DNA from: Vibrio intestinalis
GTDB taxonomy: Bacteria; Pseudomonadota; Gammaproteobacteria; Enterobacterales; Vibrionaceae
Direction: 5' to 3'
Assembly (NCBI RefSeq): GCF_025195085.2
Contig: NZ_JANAVY020000016.1
Span: forward strand, 1-64,000
DNA: 64,000 bases
Within the stretch, counting starts at the first letter, position 1. Every line of letters begins with the position of its first letter. The notes under the pieces were generated by a model. The model saw only the letters and a list, made by a program, of their open reading frames with translations. It was not told the origin of the DNA and ran no database searches. Positions 35,322-44,033 of the stretch are shown here, one piece after another. The position numbers and the translations under genes are program-made.

Positions 35322-36365
35322 TTATTCTTCGCTAAATAGATCGCCACCATGCATGTCGATCATTTCAAGAGCTTTACCGCCGCCACGAGCCACACAAGTA
35401 AGTGGATCTTCAGCGATAACAACAGGAATACCCGTTTCTTCAGTCAATAGACGGTCTAGGTCTTTCAATAGTGCACCACCACCGGTTAGTACCATGCCGT
35501 TCTCTGAAATATCAGAAGCTAGCTCTGGTGGACATTGCTCTAGAGCAACCATCACAGCAGAAACAATACCCGTTAGCGGCTCCTGTAGCGCTTCGAGAAT
35601 CTCATTAGAGTTTAGACTAAAGCTGCGCGGCACACCTTCTGCAAGGTTACGACCACGTACTTCGATCTCTTCTACGTCATCACCTGGGTAGGCAGAACCG
35701 ATTTCATGTTTGATCTTCTCTGCTGTTGCTTCACCAATCAAGCTACCGTAGTTACGACGAACATAATTAATGATGGCTTCATCAAAGCGGTCACCACCGA
35801 TACGTACAGAAGAAGAGTAAACCACACCGTTTAGTGAGATAACCGCCACTTCAGTTGTACCACCACCGATATCAACTACCATAGAACCCGTTGGTTCAGA
35901 AACGCGCAGGCCAGCACCAATCGCTGCCGCCATTGGTTCATCGATTAGGTAAACTTCACGTGCACCCGCACCTAGCGCTGATTCACGAATCGCACGGCGC
36001 TCTACTTGAGTAGAACCACAAGGCACACATACAAGCACGCGTGGGCTTGGTTTTAGTACGCTGTTGTCATGCACTTGTTTGATAAAGTGCTGCAGCATTT
36101 TTTCAGTCACGTAGAAATCGGCAATTACACCATCTTTCATTGGACGAATTGCAGAGATATTGCCCGGAGTACGACCTAGCATCTGTTTTGCTGCATGGCC
36201 TACTGCTGCAACGCTTTTACCTGCGCTTTTACGATCTTGTCGGATTGCGACTACGGATGGCTCGTCAAGAACAATACCTTGTCCTTTAACATAAATAAGA
36301 GTGTTGGCTGTACCTAAATCGATTGATAGGTCATTAGAAAAAATGCCACGAAGTTTCTTGAACAT
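35322..36365 (-). CDS. mreB: Rod shape-determining protein MreB (actin homologue)
   Basis: Forms membrane filaments that guide cell-wall elongation. The 347 residues show the actin-fold nucleotide motifs DLGTANTLIY (phosphate 1), DIGGGTTEVAVIS (phosphate 2) and TGGGALLK (adenosine). First gene of the mre operon; the msh locus lies immediately upstream. An 11-bp sequence shared with the csrD upstream region lies about 111 bases before its start. Confidence 0.97.
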   Translation of the reverse strand: MFKKLRGIFSNDLSIDLGTANTLIYVKGQGIVLDEPSVVAIRQDRKSAGKSVAAVGHAAKQMLGRTPGNISAIRPMKDGVIADFYVTEKMLQHFIKQVHDNSVLKPSPRVLVCVPCGSTQVERRAIRESALGAGAREVYLIDEPMAAAIGAGLRVSEPTGSMVVDIGGGTTEVAVISLNGVVYSSSVRIGGDRFDEAIINYVRRNYGSLIGEATAEKIKHEIGSAYPGDDVEEIEVRGRNLAEGVPRSFSLNSNEILEALQEPLTGIVSAVMVALEQCPPELASDISENGMVLTGGGALLKDLDRLLTEETGIPVVIAEDPLTCVARGGGKALEMIDMHGGDLFSEE

Positions 36366-36417
36366 GTTCTTCGTTCGTCCTGAAAGAATTAGAAGATAAA
36401 AATTGTTCTAAATGTAC

Positions 36418-36446
36418 CAATGCCTTGCCATCACAGCAAGGCATTG
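36418..36446. terminator. Hairpin between mshQ and mreB
   Basis: CAATGCCTTGC (36418-36428) pairs with GCAAGGCATTG (36436-36446), 11 bp. It probably terminates the msh structural operon, though no strong T-run follows on either strand. Confidence 0.6.
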
Positions 36447-36475
36447 TCTTATAAAGATGGAGTGAAACCCGCAAT

Positions 36476-36486
36476 TTCTAACAGTT
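36476..36486. repeat. 11-bp direct repeat, mreB side
   Basis: TTCTAACAGTT, identical and in the same orientation as 55139-55149. Together the two copies bracket the csrD-msh block. On the coding strand (AACTGTTAGAA) this copy lies about 111 bases upstream of mreB. Confidence 0.7.
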
Positions 36487-36531
36487 TCCTTACGTAGCGC
36501 AGGTTTTTGACAATTTTATCGCTCCGATAAA

Positions 36532-39500
36532 TTAGTTTCCAACTAAGTTAGGTTCAGCCCTAAAGATCACTTTATCGTTGCCACGGAAGATACCAAACGT
36601 CGCAACAGTGGATGGGTCTTCATCTCCTTGGCCTCGCCAGTTGTATTGCAACCACGGCTGATTAAGTCCTGAAGCGCCGCAACTAACATCTGAGAGTAAT
36701 CGCTGCGGTGACGTATGTTCAGCTGGCGTTTCCGCAGTATCATCAAGCATGATCCAAAAACGATCTTGCTCACGCTCATTTGAACTGTTTGGCGTCGCTT
36801 GCAAACCTTGATAAAGGCCAGAGGAAACACTTTGCACTGAAGATACACCCGATAGAGCGCTGTCAGAGCCAGAGTCTTCATCATCTTGCCAAAGTATCTG
36901 TTTACATACATTGCTGCCATTCGATGTCAGCTTAGAAAAACTATCGTCCTCGTTAATCATAAAGGCCGAACCATTCCAGTATTCTACTCTTAACGGTACA
37001 TTCAGCGTATGCTCCGACGTACCACCGGAGCTCCCCATCACCATACGGCCATAACGCACTGTCGGTTGAGTTGGGAAAGCTTGTTCAAGCAGTTCTGTTG
37101 TATCTGAGAACGACACAGGATCACTACCGCTGATGGTAAAGCCAAAGTCGGTGGTGGTTGTACCCACCCCATCATTAAATGGGCCATTTGGCTGAGTAAA
37201 CATGACCGTTTTACCACTCACCGTCTCTGTTTTAACCAAAGAACGAGTAACTTGAGCATCCAGATCATTCAAGATCCAATAAGAATCTAGGCTTATTGCT
37301 GGGTCTGGTGCTGACCAATTAATCGCAGCCAAGTCAGCTGAGAAGCGGAGCTCATTATTAACCACCGAATCCTGTTTAGCTGCAAAATCTGCTTGTAGGC
37401 TTGGAGCAAATAAGTAGTAATTTTGCAAAGCAGAGGTGCTGTCAAATGCATAAGCACCAATCATTATTTGCGTTAGGAAGAACGGCTGCCCCATATAAGC
37501 GATATGCTCCTGCTGAGATTCACCTTGGAAAGACGAAGCTGTTATGGAGAAACGATTTGGATAGAAACGGCCAATTTCTCGCTGGCCAATATCGATGCCA
37601 CCCAATATTCCCGCGTAAAAGCTGGTGTCATTACCACTTACCGCGAAGTGAAAACTGCCAACTTCCGACACCGAAACATCGTTAAGTGCAATTGATGATA
37701 CGCCATCATAATTGTTTTGCGGCCCTGCATAGCTTAGCGCGCCATCTTGCCCCCCAGCTGGGGTAGCAACGCCGTGTGAAAGCTCAACTTGAGAGTTATA
37801 TGCCGAATCATTTTTGAAGAAATTGTCCGTCACCTGCAATTTGCAGAATTCATCGCCTTTTAGCTTTTGCTTTGACTGATATGTATCTAATGCAGAGCTG
37901 TAAATAACTGGCTTCGCGGTTAAATCAAACACTTTTCCGGCTGGCATAAATGCATCGCCACTATTCGAATCACCACCAGCGGTGCTGCCATAACCACAAA
38001 CTGCAAACGTCCAAGGGCGGGCTTTAAATTTCAATTCACCCTTAATGGTTTGCGTTTGACCCGACGGGCAATCTCGTACATTTTGGCCAAAGTCATCACA
38101 TGAAACACTATCAACCAACTGGCCTACGTATTGCCCTGCGTCATTAAAAACAATTGAAGCATCCGCAACACCGTTGTTGAATGCAGCTGTCATCGAAAGA
38201 TCACTTTTACTGTCATCCCATAAGCCAGGAGAGAAAGAACTTACCTGCAAATTATCTTGGGTCAGTGTTTTACTGTAGTTACCTGTAATCTGTTTTCCAT
38301 CGGCATTACAAGCCATGGTTTTAATGGAGATCTGATGGTCGTCGTAACCAGCGATCATCTCTAGCTCTTGACCATCATTTACATTGAACTTAAGCGGGAC
38401 AAAAACCACATCACTGCTGTCTTTTATCGTGGTGTCAGCAATAACGCTTGCTGTTACAGGTACAGCTTCGGAGTTGTTGCTATTTTTCGTGTCAATCTTA
38501 AAACGGAATAACCCTGATGATGGGTCAAAGCCCCCTTCAGAAAAGGTTAGTTGGCTAGAGACAAGAGTGATTGATTTAGTACCTGCGTCAAAATCAGTGA
38601 TACGAATTCCATCTGAATCTAACGCTTCGACATCAACATATTTGTCATCTTCACAAGTCAGATGGAAATTATTGGGAATAATGTTTATAGCGGCGATTTT
38701 TGGTGATGTGTCATAGCAATCCAACGAGCCAGTATGAATGGTGTTATTCCTGCCGGCTAGAGCAATAGAGTGTGAAGTAACACCACCAGTTAATTTGTTA
38801 TAAGTCGCAGAAAAAGTAAAACCGTTATCCGCCATCTCTGAATGGTAATTAACATGAACATAACCATTAATTGTGATTGCATGGGCATCATTTTTTGGAG
38901 CAAAATTCGCATCTTTACCATGGCCAACGATTAATAGCGACTTACTAGGCAAAGGCTCATAGGTATCGTTAGGGTCATAAAGATTATTTGGGTCAAACGT
39001 TTTCTCAAAGTCATCTGGATCAAAAGCATGCCTTTTAGCATTAATTGATACCCCCGGCTTCTCAAACATTATCTTCTTATAGTGAATTTCTGTAGGCCCT
39101 TCTATTTGCAAAGAAGCATGCGAATCAGCAAATTTAAGCTCCTCGAAATAGTACTTACCTCCAGTAAGAACAACTGTTGCATTGCGATTGATTGTCAATT
39201 TTCTATATACATCAGCATCCCCATCTAACGAGCAATTGGAATCACAAGTGATATCTTTACCTTTCTGAGTTGCCTCCCAAGTTAGTGTTGGAGGCCATGG
39301 CTCGATAGGTGGCGTACTTGTGATATCACACTTGACCATTTTCCCTGATTCAGTCCGACACACCTCAGCATTGGTTACACTCGATAGGAAAAACTCGCTC
39401 TTTTCACCCGCAATTTGGACATAGTTTTCAGAGTGGGTGTTCACATGAAGCGCACCAAACGGCGCACCCGAAGCAAGGTTGTTAGTTTGAACCGTATTTG

Positions 39501-40047
39501 GCACATAAGGACAAACATCTAAGGAAAACACGGGCGGTTCTATTGGAGGAAGAGCATCGTCACAGCGAAGGTTATGTAACTCCTCCCTATCATCATCTTC
39601 GTCTATTAACGCTTGAGCATGCTTAGTGCCAACATCTATCGTTTCCACTTTAGACGCTTGTTCTAACCAAGTTCCGTTCTTCTTAAGGTAATAGGTAAAT
39701 TTACCCGTATATTGCTGAGCTTTTTTACTTTGATAAGTGAAGTCGATACGAATTTCATTATGCTCGTCATCATCAAGGTCATCATAAAATAGCGCACCTT
39801 CATCACTTTCATCAGCCCAAATTTTCACTGGGTTATTATTCGATCGATTTGTGATGTATAAAGTTTCATCATCAAAGTCGTCACTACCCATACTTGATAG
39901 GGAATCATCATCATTTTCACCATAATCAACCAAGATGGTGAAATCTTTATTTAACTTGATGTTACAAGTACGAATTTCATCATCATCTGCCCAACTAATA
40001 AAGCTCACGAGAGGCAGAAGCAGCATCCATAATATCTGTTTCATCAT
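36532..40047 (-). CDS. mshQ: MSHA biogenesis protein MshQ
   Basis: Large secreted protein (1171 residues) at the end of the pilus structural operon. It has a signal peptide (cleavage after SWA, near residue 20), a very acidic N-terminal part with several D/E runs (about 20-160), a beta-helix-like cysteine-containing region (about 180-480), and a long C-terminal part that fits the DUF6701 type associated with MshQ. Function is not established. Its position after the minor pilins recalls the tip-adhesin PilY1/PilC in other type IV pilus loci, which is only an inference. The start overlaps the mshP stop by ATGA. Confidence 0.88.
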   Translation of the reverse strand: MMKQILWMLLLPLVSFISWADDDEIRTCNIKLNKDFTILVDYGENDDDSLSSMGSDDFDDETLYITNRSNNNPVKIWADESDEGALFYDDLDDDEHNEIRIDFTYQSKKAQQYTGKFTYYLKKNGTWLEQASKVETIDVGTKHAQALIDEDDDREELHNLRCDDALPPIEPPVFSLDVCPYVPNTVQTNNLASGAPFGALHVNTHSENYVQIAGEKSEFFLSSVTNAEVCRTESGKMVKCDITSTPPIEPWPPTLTWEATQKGKDITCDSNCSLDGDADVYRKLTINRNATVVLTGGKYYFEELKFADSHASLQIEGPTEIHYKKIMFEKPGVSINAKRHAFDPDDFEKTFDPNNLYDPNDTYEPLPSKSLLIVGHGKDANFAPKNDAHAITINGYVHVNYHSEMADNGFTFSATYNKLTGGVTSHSIALAGRNNTIHTGSLDCYDTSPKIAAINIIPNNFHLTCEDDKYVDVEALDSDGIRITDFDAGTKSITLVSSQLTFSEGGFDPSSGLFRFKIDTKNSNNSEAVPVTASVIADTTIKDSSDVVFVPLKFNVNDGQELEMIAGYDDHQISIKTMACNADGKQITGNYSKTLTQDNLQVSSFSPGLWDDSKSDLSMTAAFNNGVADASIVFNDAGQYVGQLVDSVSCDDFGQNVRDCPSGQTQTIKGELKFKARPWTFAVCGYGSTAGGDSNSGDAFMPAGKVFDLTAKPVIYSSALDTYQSKQKLKGDEFCKLQVTDNFFKNDSAYNSQVELSHGVATPAGGQDGALSYAGPQNNYDGVSSIALNDVSVSEVGSFHFAVSGNDTSFYAGILGGIDIGQREIGRFYPNRFSITASSFQGESQQEHIAYMGQPFFLTQIMIGAYAFDSTSALQNYYLFAPSLQADFAAKQDSVVNNELRFSADLAAINWSAPDPAISLDSYWILNDLDAQVTRSLVKTETVSGKTVMFTQPNGPFNDGVGTTTTDFGFTISGSDPVSFSDTTELLEQAFPTQPTVRYGRMVMGSSGGTSEHTLNVPLRVEYWNGSAFMINEDDSFSKLTSNGSNVCKQILWQDDEDSGSDSALSGVSSVQSVSSGLYQGLQATPNSSNEREQDRFWIMLDDTAETPAEHTSPQRLLSDVSCGASGLNQPWLQYNWRGQGDEDPSTVATFGIFRGNDKVIFRAEPNLVGN

Positions 40048-40487
40048 AATGACTCCCTAACCCAGATTTCTTCTGAGCGTTCGACCAAACTTTTTCCGCT
40101 GCCACAGCTTACTTGTGCGGTAAGTTTGAAATAATTCATATCAGCAAGTGTCCCCACCGGCTCACAGCTTGCTTGTAAAAGCTCGCAACTGGCCACTGAG
40201 TGAAATCTATTAGCACCATCTACAATGGTATTTATTGGCATCGCAGCAGAACAATTCGCGGCAATCGCACTGCTTGTACTATTTAATGGATAAACGATCG
40301 TCAGCGCCTCTTCATTCACCGATTGAGCCAGCATCCAAGCTTGTGTGCCAAGCAACTCTTTTACATGCGCATCGGTATTAGAAAACTCAATGCGCGTTAA
40401 CGTCGTAGCGAGAAAGCCCATCACCACGAGGACAAAAATCACCACTACATACAAACTGCCTAACTGTCGGTTTCGTTTATGGGACAT
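40044..40487 (-). CDS. mshP: MSHA minor pilin-like protein MshP
   Basis: 147 residues with an N-terminal hydrophobic helix preceded by a basic leader ending in glycine (RNRQLG/SLYVVVIFV). Unlike the other pilins it lacks Phe+1 and Glu+5, as in PilX-type minor pilins. It overlaps mshO by 11 bases and mshQ by four, so translation is likely coupled. Probably part of the pilus-initiating tip complex. Confidence 0.88.
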   Translation of the reverse strand: MSHKRNRQLGSLYVVVIFVLVVMGFLATTLTRIEFSNTDAHVKELLGTQAWMLAQSVNEEALTIVYPLNSTSSAIAANCSAAMPINTIVDGANRFHSVASCELLQASCEPVGTLADMNYFKLTAQVSCGSGKSLVERSEEIWVRESL

Positions 40488-41259
40488 TCAGCACCTGCAC
40501 ATCTTGTTGAAAACGAGTCAGTTCATCGTTCTGACTAAACTGCAAGTCCGCATGAACGACACCATTGTATTGTACGCTTGCAGGCTGATAGCTAATCGCA
40601 CCGCTGACGCTAACCCATGCAGCATCGGTTAACGGCTCCATGTCGGCTAACAAAGCAGTACTGCCCTCACCACGCATCACGCGCTCATCAGTATTGACGC
40701 AATAAGTGATTTGACGATTACCATCGGTAATATAATGGCGGTTAACCACAGAACCACCAACCAAGCTGTTTGCCTGATTGGCAAGTACAAAGGTTGCCCC
40801 AACTGCACCTGAAACGGTAAGCGTGCCGACCGTTGAAGGGTTGAGAGCAAAACTATTGTTTAAATCTGATAAAGACTGACTATTACTCAATTGTTGTGTT
40901 GGGTTAATCAATAACGTTAAACCATTCAACGAACTGACCGATGCGCTTGGGTTACCGACAATAAATTGAATATCAGCCCCTGAAACACTGTAGAAACCAG
41001 ATTCAACAATAGGGTAGAAGGAAACGCAGCGATCGTTGCCTACACCATGATCAACAAACACATTGGGCACAGCGTGACGAACCTCTCGCGTCAACTTTTC
41101 CATCACAAACTTAGCTTGAGTTTGCAAACGCTGCCGATCAACGGTGGTTGAATATCCTTTCGTGCCTAACTCAACAAACCCTGCGATACCTAGCACCAAA
41201 ATGCCACCTACGATGATAGTCAGCACCATTTCAATTAAAGTGAAACCACGTTGCTTCAT
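40477..41259 (-). CDS. mshO: MSHA prepilin-like protein MshO
   Basis: 260-residue pseudopilin with the class III-type leader MKQRG/FTLIEMVLTIIVGGIL: short basic leader, glycine cleavage site, Phe+1 and Glu+5. The globular part has a single Cys pair and resembles PilW-type minor pilins. It begins on the last base of the mshD stop codon (TAATG). Confidence 0.9.
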   Translation of the reverse strand: MKQRGFTLIEMVLTIIVGGILVLGIAGFVELGTKGYSTTVDRQRLQTQAKFVMEKLTREVRHAVPNVFVDHGVGNDRCVSFYPIVESGFYSVSGADIQFIVGNPSASVSSLNGLTLLINPTQQLSNSQSLSDLNNSFALNPSTVGTLTVSGAVGATFVLANQANSLVGGSVVNRHYITDGNRQITYCVNTDERVMRGEGSTALLADMEPLTDAAWVSVSGAISYQPASVQYNGVVHADLQFSQNDELTRFQQDVQVLNVP

Positions 41260-41819
41260 TAGTAGTTTCCTCTGTAGGCAGTTAAGGTAAATGGCGGCTG
41301 CTTACCTGCGGTGATGGTCATGTCTATTTTTTTAAGCATTTTCCCGCACGAAGATGCTGCGCTTGGAGTGCAAGGCGGTGCGTAGCTGACAGCAATATCA
41401 ACGTAAAAGTTATGATAACTACTATCTGCGCCAGAATCGTTCAATAGTAAGTTCAAGTCTTTACATGCACCGAGTGGTGTTGATGTCGTCCAACAGCCGA
41501 TGAAGTCATCAACATCATTATATTGACTTGGCGTCTCAGTGCCATCAGGCCCGAGAACGACTGAGGTAAATCCACTACACGTACTGGTATCACAACGAAG
41601 ACCGCCACCTAACTGATTATTTTGCTCATCAAAGTTGCGTGACAGAATTTGACTCATCAAGCTTTGACCCAACGCGGATGCGCGAGATTGGTAATGCGGG
41701 TCAGCGGAGCGCGTAATTTGCGGCGAGAGAAAATGCACAATCGTCAGCATTGCAATGCCCATTACAATAATGACGATAATGCTTTCAATTAAAGTAAAGC
41801 CGCGCAGGTGTTTTGTCAT
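41259..41819 (-). CDS. mshD: MSHA prepilin-like protein MshD
   Basis: Minor pilin with leader MTKHLRG/FTLIESIIVIIVMG. I take ATG at 41819, which gives an ATGA overlap with mshC and about 186 residues; a GTG two codons earlier is possible. The cysteine-rich globular region (CDTSTC, CKD, CTPSAASSCG) suggests disulfides. Confidence 0.9.
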   Translation of the reverse strand: MTKHLRGFTLIESIIVIIVMGIAMLTIVHFLSPQITRSADPHYQSRASALGQSLMSQILSRNFDEQNNQLGGGLRCDTSTCSGFTSVVLGPDGTETPSQYNDVDDFIGCWTTSTPLGACKDLNLLLNDSGADSSYHNFYVDIAVSYAPPCTPSAASSCGKMLKKIDMTITAGKQPPFTLTAYRGNY

Positions 41820-42283
41820 AAGCACCCCGAGCTAGAAACAAGACCATTTGGACAAATAGTCACAGAGGTTGAGCTTGCGCCCGTTTTATCACTTATTGTG
41901 ATTTCAAGCGGGGAAGTGATATTAGGGTTACCCAACAAATCAAACTGAACTTGAGGTACTGATGATGAAAACACTACGTTGTCATCGCTAATCCAATTGC
42001 TCGACATTTCAGAGCGTTCAGAACACGCCAACGTAGAGCCAATACAGTCCGCACTAATTTGAAGCGTCAAATCGTTTAATCCGGCGGTTACATCAGAATT
42101 TGATTGCATCCGAGTCAACTGAACTTGTCGAATAACGGATATAGCGTTTTCTTGAATTGCGAACGCAGAAAAGCTGCCGATGCCAATATAGCGGCTCGCA
42201 GCATATACAGAAACGATGGCCAATAAGATGATCACCACAATCAATTCGACCAATGTGAAACCTTGGGATTTTTGGAAAGTCAT
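41816..42283 (-). CDS. mshC: MSHA prepilin-like protein MshC
   Basis: 155-residue pseudopilin with leader MTFQKSQG/FTLVELIVVIILL. GspH/FimT-like minor pilin size. AAGG lies seven bases upstream. It is separated from the major pilin mshA by 124 bases that hold a terminator, so it and the following genes should be expressed well below MshA. Confidence 0.9.
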   Translation of the reverse strand: MTFQKSQGFTLVELIVVIILLAIVSVYAASRYIGIGSFSAFAIQENAISVIRQVQLTRMQSNSDVTAGLNDLTLQISADCIGSTLACSERSEMSSNWISDDNVVFSSSVPQVQFDLLGNPNITSPLEITISDKTGASSTSVTICPNGLVSSSGCL

Positions 42284-42374
42284 TCTACCTTCGCCAGATG
42301 AAAGTAAACTTTAGCAGTATACCGTAATATTTATGCAAAAGGTTTGAATAGTAGGGATTTTTGAGACGGGGTAG

Positions 42375-42399
42375 AAAAAAGGCCAGCTAAGCTGGCCTT
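42375..42399 (-). terminator. Terminator directly after mshA
   Basis: AAGGCCAGC (42379-42387) pairs with GCTGGCCTT (42391-42399), loop TAA, and AAAAAA (42375-42380) gives a minus-strand U-run. A good intrinsic terminator inside the structural operon, which would keep minor pilins scarce. Confidence 0.85.
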
Positions 42400-42407
42400 A
42401 TTCACAA

Positions 42408-42878
42408 TTAGTTACATTCGTGAACTGTGATGTTTGGTTCAGAGCCAGCAGCAGAAGACATTGCATACTCTACAGCACATGTACCAGCTGTTGTCGTTGT
42501 TCCTGCAAACGTGTACTGAATAGAGCCGGTTACAGCAGAGCCAGATACAATTGCCCAGTCACCACCATTTTCTAGACCGACGACTGCACGACCAATACCG
42601 TTTGCTGAAGCTTGTGGGTAACCAAGCGTTGTTGCGATATCTTGACCGTTCGCACCAGAAACCGCACCAGGATCAGCATCTTCAACACCATTAATAGCAG
42701 CTCGGCCATAAACAATACCAGTTGCGCCAGCCATTGCACCTTTTAGGCCTTCTAGAGATGCGTTACGCGCATCATCTTGTAGGTTAAGGAAACGTGGTGC
42801 TGCAGTTACTGCAAGAATACCCAGAATAACAATTACCACCACTAGTTCGATCAGGGTGAAACCGCCTTGTCTTTTCAT
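42408..42878 (-). CDS. mshA: MSHA major pilin MshA
   Basis: Major subunit of the mannose-sensitive haemagglutinin type IVa pilus used for surface sensing, attachment and biofilm. The 156-residue prepilin has the leader MKRQGG/FTLIELVVVIVILGILA with a six-residue basic leader, Phe+1 and Glu+5, and two cysteines near the C-terminus (CAVEY...HEC) forming the D-loop. A/G/T-rich globular domain. It follows mshB by 36 bases and precedes a strong terminator. Confidence 0.95.
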   Translation of the reverse strand: MKRQGGFTLIELVVVIVILGILAVTAAPRFLNLQDDARNASLEGLKGAMAGATGIVYGRAAINGVEDADPGAVSGANGQDIATTLGYPQASANGIGRAVVGLENGGDWAIVSGSAVTGSIQYTFAGTTTTAGTCAVEYAMSSAAGSEPNITVHECN

Positions 42879-42914
42879 AGTATCAATCTCTCTATGTTTA
42901 ATATTATCGCAGCT

Positions 42915-43490
42915 TTACTGCAAGGTTACGGTCACACGACCGGTTTTGAGTTCATACTCAAACTGATGCTGAGTGCCACCTTCTTGCTGAATGTAAATGC
43001 AAGAATCTGTGCTCACATCCGCTTGAGCGGTATATTTGACGTTTTTGTCATTTTTTGCGTTGTCAACAGTATCAACTTTTGGTGGGTTCTGAAGCAAGTT
43101 CTCCATCAAAGCAACACAGCTTTCATGCGTTAAGTCACTCGGAAAACCAACATTTCCTTGTTTCAACGCATATGGGTAACCATCACGAAAACCAGTAGAG
43201 TTTCCATTCGCGCTTTCAGAACGAGTCAACCAAAAGTCCACCCCGTCGTAATTGACGAAGTTATAACGTTCATTATCTATTGTCTCGGAAGGACGCGACT
43301 CTGCTTCCCATTGAGCTCTTGCGGAAAGGACGCCAGTTGCAAAACCACCAGCAACACCTTCAATACTGGCTTTTTTCGCTTCATCAGTCACGTCAAGAAA
43401 GCGCGGTAATGCAGCAACGGCTAGCAAACCAACCACGACGATCACCACAACAAGTTCAACTAATGAGAAACCAGCTTGTTTATTTTTCAT
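42915..43490 (-). CDS. mshB: MSHA pilin-like protein MshB
   Basis: 191-residue pilin-like protein with leader MKNKQAG/FSLVELVVVIVVVG and the PRFLDVTDEAKKAS region very like MshA. First gene of the structural operon; in V. cholerae a promoter is reported ahead of mshB. The 69-base gap upstream contains a CGTCTA/TAGACG inverted repeat and an AT-rich stretch suited to a promoter. Confidence 0.92.
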   Translation of the reverse strand: MKNKQAGFSLVELVVVIVVVGLLAVAALPRFLDVTDEAKKASIEGVAGGFATGVLSARAQWEAESRPSETIDNERYNFVNYDGVDFWLTRSESANGNSTGFRDGYPYALKQGNVGFPSDLTHESCVALMENLLQNPPKVDTVDNAKNDKNVKYTAQADVSTDSCIYIQQEGGTQHQFEYELKTGRVTVTLQ

Positions 43491-43559
43491 AATTCTTCAA
43501 CCCGCTTTTTAGTACAACGTATTATACGCGTCTAATACAATATTACTAGACGACTTGCG

Positions 43560-44030
43560 TCAAAAAACATAACCTGACGAAAAGCTGACGCCAACAGAAA
43601 ATTTGTCCTGCTTTAGTTCCATACTTAGAGCATGGCCTCGACTATAAAAGTACTCACAACGAAAATCGGAGCCTTCTGAATTATCGGTAATTTTTTCCGG
43701 CAAAGACTCAAAAACTCGCTTTTCCTGATACAAAACCTCTAACCAGAATTCACAATCAACTTGTTGCGTTTCATTTATTGGTTTCACCCAGCCAGTATGG
43801 GAATAAACGATCTGTTTCCCTTCAATGGTTAACGTCTCTGGCTGTTTAGCCAAAAGCCATTGTTGTTTAAAGTAGCTCGCTCGATCAACCAAACGCTTAC
43901 TGACAAGAGCCAACGCGGTGTCGCTTGCTTCTTGCTCAATGTCTTTCCAAATCAACATAAACGCAAGTACTAGTACCAATATCACTAGCAACCAAATCGT
44001 CCAGCGTGATCGCTCTAAATTGGTCGCCAT
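43560..44030 (-). CDS. mshF: MSHA biogenesis protein MshF
   Basis: 156-residue bitopic protein with one N-terminal helix (about 12-28; IWLLVILVLVLAFMLIW) and a periplasmic domain of unknown fold with two cysteines. It is identified by position between mshG and mshB and by size; its mechanism is not known to me. Confidence 0.85.
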   Translation of the reverse strand: MATNLERSRWTIWLLVILVLVLAFMLIWKDIEQEASDTALALVSKRLVDRASYFKQQWLLAKQPETLTIEGKQIVYSHTGWVKPINETQQVDCEFWLEVLYQEKRVFESLPEKITDNSEGSDFRCEYFYSRGHALSMELKQDKFSVGVSFSSGYVF

Positions 44031-44033
44031 GCC

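Noticed and set aside
40044..40487. mshP as a broken pilin gene because Glu+5 is absent
   Set aside because: PilX-type minor pilins lack Glu+5 naturally, and the frame is intact with coupled overlaps.
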